DNA of 64,000 nt from Gammaproteobacteria bacterium (lineage in GTDB: Bacteria > Pseudomonadota > Gammaproteobacteria > Steroidobacterales > Steroidobacteraceae): NCBI GenBank assembly GCA_028293765.1, contig JAQGOG010000048.1:36606-100605 (forward strand), in the 5' to 3' direction. This document shows, one piece after another, positions 57,441-64,000 of the stretch. The notes beneath the pieces were generated by a model that ran no database searches, was not told the DNA's origin, and saw only the letters and a list, made by a program, of their open reading frames with translations. Position numbers and translations under genes: made by a program. Each line of letters begins with the position of its first letter. Within the stretch, counting starts at the first letter, position 1.

Positions 57441-57617
57441 ATGTGCTACGACCAGAGATTCTTCAAATCGTGGGCGAGACAGAAAGCGGAGAAGCGCGAG
57501 GAGATCAAGCCCGAAGAAGTGCGCGCTCGCCCTGACGTACAACCGATACGCCCGGCACCCGAGCGCGAGATAACACGCCGCAAGGAAGTTGAACGCGATT
57601 TCGAAGAAATCGTTTAG
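57441..57617 (+). CDS. Small hypothetical protein (58 residues), highly charged
   Basis: ATG 57441 follows an excellent ribosome site (GGAAGGAGGAG), and the frame runs 58 codons to TAG. It begins MCYDQRFFKSWARQKAEKRE and is rich in Arg, Lys and Glu, probably helical. There is no signal peptide or membrane segment. I recall similar MCYD-starting small proteins in other proteobacteria but cannot name a family. It sits between the FmdB-type and GYD genes and may be co-transcribed with them. Confidence 0.7.
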   Translation: MCYDQRFFKSWARQKAEKREEIKPEEVRARPDVQPIRPAPEREITRRKEVERDFEEIV

Positions 57618-57690
57618 CTGCGGTCGCAACTGAGGGCCCTGGGTTGGTTGCGACAAAGACCCAGGGTCTCACTTTGAAGGAGGGAAGCTC

Positions 57691-57981
57691 ATGTCGACGT
57701 ACATCTCGTTGCTCCGATACACCCAAAAGGGAATTGAAAGCATCAAGGAGAGTCCGGGCCGACTCGACGCCGCTCGCAAGACGTTCGAGAAAATTGGCGC
57801 CAAGCTGAAGGATTTTTACTTGGTCTGCGGCCAGTACGACGCGGTGGTCATCTCAGAGGCTCCTGATGATGCGACAGCTGCGAAGGCATCATTGTCGTTG
57901 GCGACTCCAGGCAACGTGCGGACCGAGACTTTCCGCGCCTTCACGGAAGAGGAGTTCCGAAAGATCGTCACCGGGTTGTGA
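57691..57981 (+). CDS. GYD-domain protein
   Basis: Protein of 96 residues with MSTYISLLRYTQKGIESIKESPGR at the start and FYLVCGQYDAVVISEAPDD in the middle. Both match the GYD domain, here with GQYD in place of GxYD. The fold is ferredoxin-like and its function is unknown. AAGGAGGG precedes ATG 57691. It probably forms a small operon with the preceding 58-residue gene. Confidence 0.85.
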   Translation: MSTYISLLRYTQKGIESIKESPGRLDAARKTFEKIGAKLKDFYLVCGQYDAVVISEAPDDATAAKASLSLATPGNVRTETFRAFTEEEFRKIVTGL

Positions 57982-58639
57982 TAGGTCGAATGGAGGCGTG
58001 GGTCTCAACCGCAGATCGCGCTGGGGCATGCGCGCCGAGATCGCCTCATCAGGAGGAGGAACCCGGGCACCTCACGTTTCGATTCGAATACAACGCCCAT
58101 ACATTGCGCCTGCGCGAATCCATCCGTTGATGTAGCCACGATTGTCGTCTATCTGGGGGCGCCCGCCCTGAATTGCCTTCGCGAGGTGCGAAGCGTAACC
58201 CTCGCGAGCCTTCGGCCTTTGCGCCGACCTGAATGGGAAAGCTCCAGGTTACGCCAGTGTGCAGCGGGCGTGCGATAACTGCGCCCGACCTCGCACTACC
58301 GGCCGAGCAGGCTATAGAGCCGCCGTCTCCGACATTAACGGTCTGACGGCCCAGGGCCAGCGCTGCACCGGCCGAAAGTTACATTTGTAACGCGCATCGG
58401 GCGCAGGGAAACCGTCCCGTAACGTTGGCCGCGGAGTGTACGGGGATGGCGGGCGTAGCCGGTGCGCGGGCCTGAATTAGGCTGGCACGCTGGTCGCATG
58501 TGCGCCTCACTATCGGCAGATGATGGCCGCGAGGCGTGATTTGGTGCCCACCGCGGCTACATCAGTGACACACCCACGATCAATTCCAATCGACCCCTCG
58601 ACCTTGATCGGCGAGGCCGAACCACCCAGGAGCCACACC
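57982..58639. other. Gap of about 660 bases before the catalase gene
   Basis: No gene is recognised. It has a hairpin at 58177-58193 (CTTCGC-GAGGT-GCGAAG) and a palindrome at 58378-58391, both without a T-tract. It probably contains the catalase promoter. The frame open upstream of the catalase ATG up to 58520 has no homology. Confidence 0.5.
58378..58391. promoter_or_regulatory. Palindrome GTTACATTTGTAAC upstream of the catalase gene
   Basis: Arms GTTACA/TGTAAC flank a TT centre, about 250 bases before the catalase start codon. It could be a regulator site. A similar sequence with two differences occurs at 21061-21074 before the first RND operon. Confidence 0.35.
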
Positions 58640-60124
58640 ATGAAACGGAGTCCCACCCCCCCACACCTGACTCATGCGACGGGCGCGCCGGTCACCGACA
58701 ATCTCAACATCCAGACCGCCGGCCCTCGCGGCCCAGCCCTGCTGCAGGACATCTGGCTGATCGAGAAGCTCGCACACTTTGACCGCGAGGTGATCCCCGA
58801 GCGGCGCATGCACGCCAAGGGCTCGGGTGCCCATGGGACGTTCACGGTCACCCATGACATCAGCCGTTACACCAAAGCCAAGATTTTCGCCGCGGTCGGC
58901 AAGCAGACTCCGATGTTCGCCCGTTTCTCAACTGTCGCCGGCGAGCGCGGCGCGGCCGACGCCGAGCGCGACATCCGCGGCTTCGCCTTGAAGTTCTACA
59001 CCGAGGAGGGCAACTGGGACGTGGTGGGCAACAATACGCCGGTATTCTTTTTCCGTGACCAGCTGCGCTTTCCCGACCTCAACCACGCCATCAAGCGCGA
59101 TCCGCGTACCGGCATGCGCAGCGCTGATAACAACTGGGACTTCTGGACTCTGCTCCCCGAGGCTCTGCACCAGGTCACCATCGTGATGAGCGACCGTGGC
59201 GTCCCGCGTACCTTTCGCCACATGCATGGCTTCGGCAGCCACACCTACAGTTTCCTTAACGCCAACGACGAGCGGATCTGGGTGAAGTTTCACTTCCGCA
59301 CTCAGCAGGGCATCGAAAACCTGACGGATGCAGAGGCCGAGGCGCTGATCGGCAAGGATCGCGAGACTCATCAGCGCGATCTGTTCGAAAGCATCGAGGC
59401 CGGCCGTTTCCCGCGGTGGACCGTGTTCATCCAAGTGATGAGCGATGCGCAGGCCAAGGCTTTCCCATTCAACCCGTTCGATCTGACCAAAGTTTGGCCC
59501 AAGGCGGCGTTCCCGTTGATCGAGGTCGGTTTCTTCGAGCTCAATCGCAATCCAGAGAACGTCTTTGCCGAGGTTGAGCAGGCCGCCTTCTCCCCAGCCA
59601 ATATCGTGCCGGGCATCAGTTTCTCGCCGGACAAGATGCTGCAGGCGCGGCTCTTCTCCTACGGCGACGCCCAGCGCTATCGTCTCGGGGTCAACTTCAA
59701 TCACATCCCGGTCAACGCGCCGAAGTGCCCGTTCCACAGCTATCACCGCGACGGGGCGATGCGCACGGACGGCAATCTTGGGGGAACGCCGACCTATTTC
59801 CCCAATAGCCGGGGCGAGTGGGCCGACCAGCCGAACCTCAACGAGCCACCGTTGGCGATCGACGGCCCGGCGGCCCACTGGGACCATCGTATGGATGACG
59901 ACCACTATCAGCAGCCGGGTGACCTCTTTCGCAAGATGAACGCCGCTCAGCGCCAGGCGCTGTTCGATAATACCGCCCGCCAGGTCGGCGGAGCTGCCAA
60001 ACACATCCAGGAGCGCCATGTCGCCAATTGCACCAAAGCCGATGCGGCCTACGGTGCAGGCGTTGCTCAGGCGCTTGCCCGCTTCGGTCAGAAGATTTCC
60101 GCGGATGACCGCAAAATCGCTTAA
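58640..60124 (+). CDS. Monofunctional haem catalase
   Basis: Protein of 494 residues, the size of small-subunit (clade 3) catalases. Distal His58 (in [13 protein letters not shown]), Asn131 ([10 protein letters not shown]) and proximal Tyr341 ([14 protein letters not shown]) are all present, as is [14 protein letters not shown]. It removes hydrogen peroxide in the cytoplasm. I chose ATG 58640, with AGGAG just before it. The 40 residues further upstream in frame are not typical. It is the second peroxide-removing enzyme in the window, after the exported catalase-related protein. Confidence 0.93.
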   Translation: MKRSPTPPHLTHATGAPVTDNLNIQTAGPRGPALLQDIWLIEKLAHFDREVIPERRMHAKGSGAHGTFTVTHDISRYTKAKIFAAVGKQTPMFARFSTVAGERGAADAERDIRGFALKFYTEEGNWDVVGNNTPVFFFRDQLRFPDLNHAIKRDPRTGMRSADNNWDFWTLLPEALHQVTIVMSDRGVPRTFRHMHGFGSHTYSFLNANDERIWVKFHFRTQQGIENLTDAEAEALIGKDRETHQRDLFESIEAGRFPRWTVFIQVMSDAQAKAFPFNPFDLTKVWPKAAFPLIEVGFFELNRNPENVFAEVEQAAFSPANIVPGISFSPDKMLQARLFSYGDAQRYRLGVNFNHIPVNAPKCPFHSYHRDGAMRTDGNLGGTPTYFPNSRGEWADQPNLNEPPLAIDGPAAHWDHRMDDDHYQQPGDLFRKMNAAQRQALFDNTARQVGGAAKHIQERHVANCTKADAAYGAGVAQALARFGQKISADDRKIA

Positions 60125-60793
60125 TGAGTTTGGGTCGGTTGAGGAAGGCAGTCTGCTGGGGATCGTAGCGCTTCACAGTGCGCCTTCCGATGCGCAGCTT
60201 CTCGTTGAGCTGGGAAGGAAGGCCGGAAGAAGTTCACAAACAGCCGGCGCGAGGAGCGTGCCAAGCTGACTGCGGAGATCCCGGCAGAGCAGGGCGAGAG
60301 AGCGGGGTAGCCGCAATGGCAGAGGTACTCCCGAGGTCGAACATACAAAGGCGAGTGCAGGGTTGCGACGTTGCTTGTTCCGCATGCGATGTTGGGAGCG
60401 GTGTTGAGTTTGTTATGCCGTCCGCTTCGATAAATCTTGGCGCTTGAGGGTGGAAGTCCAGCTCAGATGAGGTAAGGCCCGGTTCCATCGATGACGATTG
60501 CAATCGAGGCACCTACAAAACTGGAGCCTAAGCGAAGCACTCGTGCTCGCCGCGACTCACGACGCCTTCGAAAGACATGATACAAAAAAATATTCGACAT
60601 GGGAGACTATGTTGAGTGAGGGCGACCGGGAGCCGGTGCTTCGGTAAATCGCTCGCTCCGGTAACGGGGCGATTTGCGCAGCAAATCCCACCTCATGGGT
60701 CTTAACTACATTTAACAAGTCCTGACAGAACTCAAGGAGAAAGGGCTGAGAAGATGTGAACAATGAGAGTGTGACCCCCCGGAGTACAACAAC
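60125..60793. other. Gap of about 670 bases before the sigma factor
   Basis: No intact gene is recognised. A perfect hairpin GATTTGC-GCA-GCAAATC lies at 60671-60687. The final bases hold a GGAG ribosome site for the sigma-factor gene. Part of this region may be a promoter for that gene. Confidence 0.45.
60671..60687. terminator. Hairpin GATTTGC-GCA-GCAAATC
   Basis: A perfect seven-base-pair stem with a three-base loop, about 105 bases before the sigma-factor start. There is no T-tract. It could be an RNA leader element. Confidence 0.3.
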
Positions 60794-61411
60794 ATGCAGA
60801 CCCCGTGCGCATTAACTGGATCCGCTACCGCCGGAATCAGACCAGACGTACCGTCGATCTTACGGACGGATGCCGGAAACGATCGGGATCGCACTCTCAT
60901 TGCCGCCATTGTGGCCGGTGATGAGGCAGCATTCAGGGCGATTCATTCGCGTTATTACTGGCGCGTTGCGCGCTTTACTCGGCGAATCACCGGATGCTCC
61001 GAACTGGTCGAGGAGATCACTAACGACACACTCTGGACGATCTGGCGATGTGCTCCGCATTTCAAGGGGACTTCCAGAGTTTCGACCTGGATCATGGGCA
61101 TCGCCTACCACCGCAGCAGGAAGATGCTGCGGCGAAGCAGCCGCCGCTTGGCCGCCGAGGTACCAATGCAAGATCTTGTCGAAGAGACGCACGAGCCTTG
61201 GTCTGAAACTGAAGTCTGCGAATGGATCGGCGCGGCGCTCGTACGACTGCCCGAGGAACAACGAACGGTGCTCGAACTCTTCTATCATTTCGGGTACTCC
61301 TGCGAGGAGATTGCACATATTGTGAATTGTCCATCCAACACAGTTAAGACCCGCATGCACTACGCACGTCGCAAGCTGAGGCGACTGTTGCCGAGCCTTG
61401 CCGGGATGTAA
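60794..61411 (+). CDS. ECF-type RNA polymerase sigma factor
   Basis: Protein of 205 residues with sigma region 2 around residues 40-110 (DEAAFRAIHSRYYWRVARF ... LVEEITNDTLWTIW, and FKGTSRVSTWIMGIAYHRSRK). Region 4 lies around residues 150-200 (LPEEQRTVLELFYHFGYSCEEIA, NCPSNTVKTRMHYARRKLRRLL). An extra 35 residues precede region 2. No anti-sigma gene with a zinc-binding or membrane domain follows; the next DNA is a mosaic of fragments, so this is an orphan or its partner was lost. Confidence 0.87.
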   Translation: MQTPCALTGSATAGIRPDVPSILRTDAGNDRDRTLIAAIVAGDEAAFRAIHSRYYWRVARFTRRITGCSELVEEITNDTLWTIWRCAPHFKGTSRVSTWIMGIAYHRSRKMLRRSSRRLAAEVPMQDLVEETHEPWSETEVCEWIGAALVRLPEEQRTVLELFYHFGYSCEEIAHIVNCPSNTVKTRMHYARRKLRRLLPSLAGM

Positions 61412-61554
61412 AAAGTGGCACTTCTCGAGAGCCAATTCAGGTTCCTCTGGCAGGGTCGGCGCACAGCACTTCCTCGTCAAGGCGCAGCGCTGCGTGAAGC
61501 TGCTGCTCGAACTGCCGGTCAAGAAGGCGCATTTTTTACGAGAGCTGGGCTCGC

Positions 61555-61760
61555 GGTGTCGAGGCCGGATTGCTGATCAAGCGTGGGGAGGCTGATCGTG
61601 GAGTTCAGGCTCTGCGGGCGGCACTCGTCGAACACAGCAACGCCAAGGGCAAGCTGCACGCAGCAATCCTCACCGCCATCCTGGCGGAAGGCCTGGGCGG
61701 CAGTGGGCAGGTGGCTGTGGCGTTAGCGGTTATCGACGAAGCACTCGTGCGGGCAGCGGG
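61555..61760 (+). pseudogene. Fragment of a TPR-containing regulator or ATPase
   Basis: GLLIKRGEADRGVQALRAAL then EHSNAKGKLHAAILTAILAE and GQVAVALAVIDEALVRA match the C-terminal TPR-like repeats of winged-helix/ATPase transcriptional regulators. No start, no N-terminal domain and no natural end are present. Confidence 0.5.
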
Positions 61761-62055
61761 CTCGGGCTTTCGCTCGTGCACTGCATCGTGAGCGATCTGG
61801 GCGGAGCGGTGGATGTTGAGAGTGAGCCGGGGCGGGGCAGTGCATCACCGTCCTCCTGCCGTGCCACGGTCGTGCGAGCCAGACGTCCCCTGCGGTCGAG
61901 GAGCTGCCTCGCGGGGCAGGGCAAACCATTCTGCTGGTGGACGATCAGGAGCCGCTTGTGCGCGTTGGTGCGCGCCGACATTCCCATCGTGTTGATGAGC
62001 GGATACGGCGGAGCAACGCTGGCTACGCCAGCGCTGGCCGCCGGCGCCAACGATG
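61755..62055 (+). pseudogene. Fragment of a hybrid sensor kinase with receiver domain
   Basis: SGLGLSLVHCIVSDLGGAVD then VESEPGRGS is the G2 box and end of a HATPase domain. After a frameshift near 61845, TILLVDDQEPLVRVG is the start of a receiver, and IPIVLMSGYGG with ATPALAAGAN is its later part. The receiver middle is deleted. Reading frames change at least twice. Confidence 0.6.
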
Positions 62056-62255
62056 CCGACAGCCTGTACGTGGACGGTTACTTCGAGGAGACCAAGCTGC
62101 CGCATATTCACGTGGGTGACCGCGTCTCAGTGCGGCTGATGGGGGAGTCCCGAGTCCTGTACGGTCGAGTGCAAAGCGTCGCACCGGCGATCTACGATCG
62201 CGAGCGGACGCCGACCGGCGATCTCGTCGCCGACATCAACCCGCGTACGACTTGT
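62056..62255 (+). pseudogene. Fragment of an AaeA/EmrA-type periplasmic adaptor
   Basis: SLYVDGYFEETKLPHIHVG then DRVSVRLMGESRVLYGRVQS and IYDRERTPTGDLVADINP matches the C-terminal beta-barrel of AaeA-type (aromatic acid efflux) adaptors. It begins right after the receiver fragment without a start codon, and the frame diverges after DINP. Confidence 0.65.
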
Positions 62256-62546
62256 GCTGGATCTCAGTTTCGTCACATCAACTTCCCCTGCTCGGTCTAG
62301 CCCGGAAAATGAGCGAACGCGCGTGAGATGGGAGGGAGAAAGAGCATGCATCACTGCCACGGGGTCAAGATCCGAAGCAACAGCTACCAGTCAAGCTCGG
62401 ACCGCGCTGCCGCCGGCGCATTGAGGTTCGCTGCCCTAAGGCTCACTGTGCAATTTTCGAGCGCCACGAATGAATAGTTTTCGACCGCCGTTGACATATG
62501 AGCCGTAACTGGGCATTGGTGGATTCGTGGTGTAGAGACTCCGATC

Positions 62547-63980
62547 ATGAAAACATACCTCGCGCTGGTGCTGGTCTTCTTGATCGGTGTGACCGCCGGT
62601 CCAGGACGGGTCAAAGCTCAAGAGGCGTCTGATTCGAGTGTAGGCCGCGAGCTCGGTGCCTCACCCAATCCGCCAGACAAACATGATCCGCCCGACTGGC
62701 TCTTTCCGATCGCCAAGCTCGACCAGTCTCTCCCCAGTTGGCTCCACATCGGTGGCCAGTACCGGAATCGTCTCGAGGCTCCGTCAGGGATCGGCTACAC
62801 CGGCAGTAGCGATTTTTACATGCTGCAACGCTTGCGGCTGAATGTAACGATTCAGCCAAAGCCGTGGCTGCGCTTCCGAGGTGCCCTACAGGATGCTCGC
62901 ATCTTTTTCAATCACCACATACCTAGCGGCAACCCTTTCCAGGACACGTGGACCCTCTGGGAAGGGTATGTTCAGGTCGGCAATTCCACAAAAGGTTGGG
63001 GGGATGTCCTGGCGGGGCGGCAGGTGCTGCTCTTCGGCGACGAGCGCGTGATCGGGCCATCCAACTGGCTCAACGTCGGCCGCACTTTCAACGTCGCGCG
63101 AGTCGACCTTCATCGCTCGAACTACAAAGTCAGCATGTTCGCCACTTCCGTAGTTCCGGGAGACAATAATGATTTACACAATGCACTCCCGGGCAACAAC
63201 CTGTACGGAGTCTACGGAAGCCTTGCGAACATTGTCCCGAAGGCAACCTTCGAGCCGTACGTCCTCTGGCGACTCGCGCCCTCAAGCTCTGTTCTTTCGG
63301 AAACGCTCGCCCGCGGGCACCTGAGTGAAGTCACCCTTGGCTTGCACTGGAACGGTACACTGCCCGCTGACCTGGACTACGACTCAGAATTTGACTGGCA
63401 GACGGGTTCGCTCGGCTCATCGACGATAAATGCATGGGCAGGCTATGCCGGCGTTGGGAGAACGTTTCCCAAGGCGGCCGCGAAGCCACGAGTGCTGATT
63501 GAAGGTAACTACGCCTCCGGAACGAAGAATCCGGCGGGACATCAGTGGAATACGTTTGATCAGCTCTATCCTTCCAATCATGACAAATACGGGTTCGCCG
63601 ATCAGGTGGGCCGCCGGAACCTCGTGCAGTTCCGGGTCAGCGTAGAAGAACAACCCAACGCAAGATGGAAGCTCAAACAGGCATTCGAAGGCTACTGGCT
63701 GGCGACTTCGCATGACAACCTCTACGGCAGCAGCGGAGCCATTGCAGTCCCCGCACATCCTGGCGCGAGCCCGCACATCGGCAACGAGCTTGATCTGGTC
63801 GCCGAATACCAGTGGGGCCTGGGATTGAACTTTGGCTTTGGTTACGCTCGCCTGTTCGCCGGGAACTTCCTCAAGACCGCGACGCCCGGGCACGATTACA
63901 GCTATCCGTACGCATACTTCCAATATAACTTTTCAAAGTCCGGTGCTCACTTTCCAGTCACGCCGAACAAACCGAACTAA
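62547..63980 (+). CDS. Alginate-export-family outer-membrane porin
   Basis: Protein of 477 residues with a signal peptide (TYLALVLVFLIGVTAGPGRVKA). A long beta-strand pattern follows, with IGGQYRNRLEAPSGIGYTG, WEGYVQVGNSTKGWGDVLAG and RQVLLFGDERVIGPSNW near the start, as in the alginate_exp family (AlgE-like porins with unknown substrates in many soil bacteria). It ends in a beta-strand, YPYAYFQYNF, and a short tail. No alginate biosynthesis gene is nearby, so the name should not be taken as substrate. Confidence 0.83.
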   Translation: MKTYLALVLVFLIGVTAGPGRVKAQEASDSSVGRELGASPNPPDKHDPPDWLFPIAKLDQSLPSWLHIGGQYRNRLEAPSGIGYTGSSDFYMLQRLRLNVTIQPKPWLRFRGALQDARIFFNHHIPSGNPFQDTWTLWEGYVQVGNSTKGWGDVLAGRQVLLFGDERVIGPSNWLNVGRTFNVARVDLHRSNYKVSMFATSVVPGDNNDLHNALPGNNLYGVYGSLANIVPKATFEPYVLWRLAPSSSVLSETLARGHLSEVTLGLHWNGTLPADLDYDSEFDWQTGSLGSSTINAWAGYAGVGRTFPKAAAKPRVLIEGNYASGTKNPAGHQWNTFDQLYPSNHDKYGFADQVGRRNLVQFRVSVEEQPNARWKLKQAFEGYWLATSHDNLYGSSGAIAVPAHPGASPHIGNELDLVAEYQWGLGLNFGFGYARLFAGNFLKTATPGHDYSYPYAYFQYNFSKSGAHFPVTPNKPN

Positions 63981-64000
63981 TGTTATCACCGGCGATCCAT

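Larger units (their letters stand above)
61412..62546. other. Mosaic of gene fragments
   Basis: About 1.1 kb with no intact gene. It contains, in order, pieces of a TPR-type regulator (61555-61760), a sensor kinase/receiver (61755-62055) and an AaeA-type adaptor (62056-62255). From 62300 to 62546 I see nothing apart from the probable promoter region of the alginate-export gene. Confidence 0.55.

Noticed and set aside
58928..60019. Minus-strand open frame of 363 codons opposite the catalase
   Set aside because: The plus strand encodes an intact catalase with all active-site residues; the antisense frame is a shadow.
62547..63980. Alginate production locus
   Set aside because: Only an alginate-export-family porin is present, with no alg polymerase, epimerase or lyase genes; the family name does not prove the substrate.
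1..64000. CRISPR arrays, tRNAs, rRNAs, transposases, integrases or prophage genes
   Set aside because: No regular repeat-spacer arrays, cloverleaf-like sequences or recognisable recombinase proteins were found by eye, despite the many gene fragments that suggest past rearrangement.

Overview
The window is GC-rich, gene-dense DNA from a member of the Pseudomonadota. An UrcA-family protein, several NodT/CusC-type outer-membrane lipoproteins, a TonB-dependent receptor and CusCBA-type metal export suggest a gammaproteobacterium of the Steroidobacter/Nevskia/xanthomonad type. That placement is inferred from gene content only. I see no rRNA, tRNA, CRISPR array or intact insertion sequence.

Positions 863-18094 hold one tightly coupled plus-strand operon of eight genes, the most distinctive part of the window. 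Two giant synthases are followed by a free acyl carrier protein, a GT1-type glycosyltransferase, an alpha/beta hydrolase, a leucine-carboxymethyltransferase-like methyltransferase and two paralogous HxxxDG acyltransferases. The first synthase carries two FMN-barrel enoyl-reductase-like domains, KS, AT, two ACPs and KR. The second carries KS, an AT-like domain, a double-hotdog DH and a phosphopantetheinyl transferase. The enzymology resembles polyunsaturated fatty acid and heterocyst-glycolipid synthases, with an enediyne-PKS-like terminal PPTase. I infer a glycosylated, methylated and acylated secondary lipid.

Positions 18250-20695 (minus strand) are a small stress cassette: two DUF1269 membrane proteins, a DUF2267 protein and an FMN reductase. 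Two paralogous RND efflux operons in the order permease, adaptor, outer-membrane factor follow (21310-27175 and 33649-39488). Between them on the minus strand lie a lipoprotein of unknown function, a catalase-related peroxidase, an orphan histidine kinase flanked by decayed gene pieces, an UrcA protein and a ParB-like protein. From 39522 to 44842 (minus) lie an Fn3-like exported protein, a dihaem peroxidase-family cytochrome and a TonB-dependent receptor.

Positions 45571-54419 are a metal-resistance block: a Cys-rich exported protein, cusCBA-type Cu/Ag efflux whose permease keeps the CusA methionines, then an RcnR-like repressor with a perfect palindromic operator and a His-rich P1B ATPase with an unusual TM6 motif. 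Positions 54840-63980 hold scattered accessory genes: dienelactone hydrolase, DUF456, FmdB-type zinc ribbon, GYD protein, catalase, ECF sigma factor and alginate-export porin. The gaps between them contain eroded fragments of other genes (receiver domains, multicopper oxidase, AaeA-type adaptor, sensor kinase, TPR regulator). This points to repeated insertion and decay.

The shared theme from 18 to 64 kb is envelope stress defence: efflux, metal export and peroxide removal.
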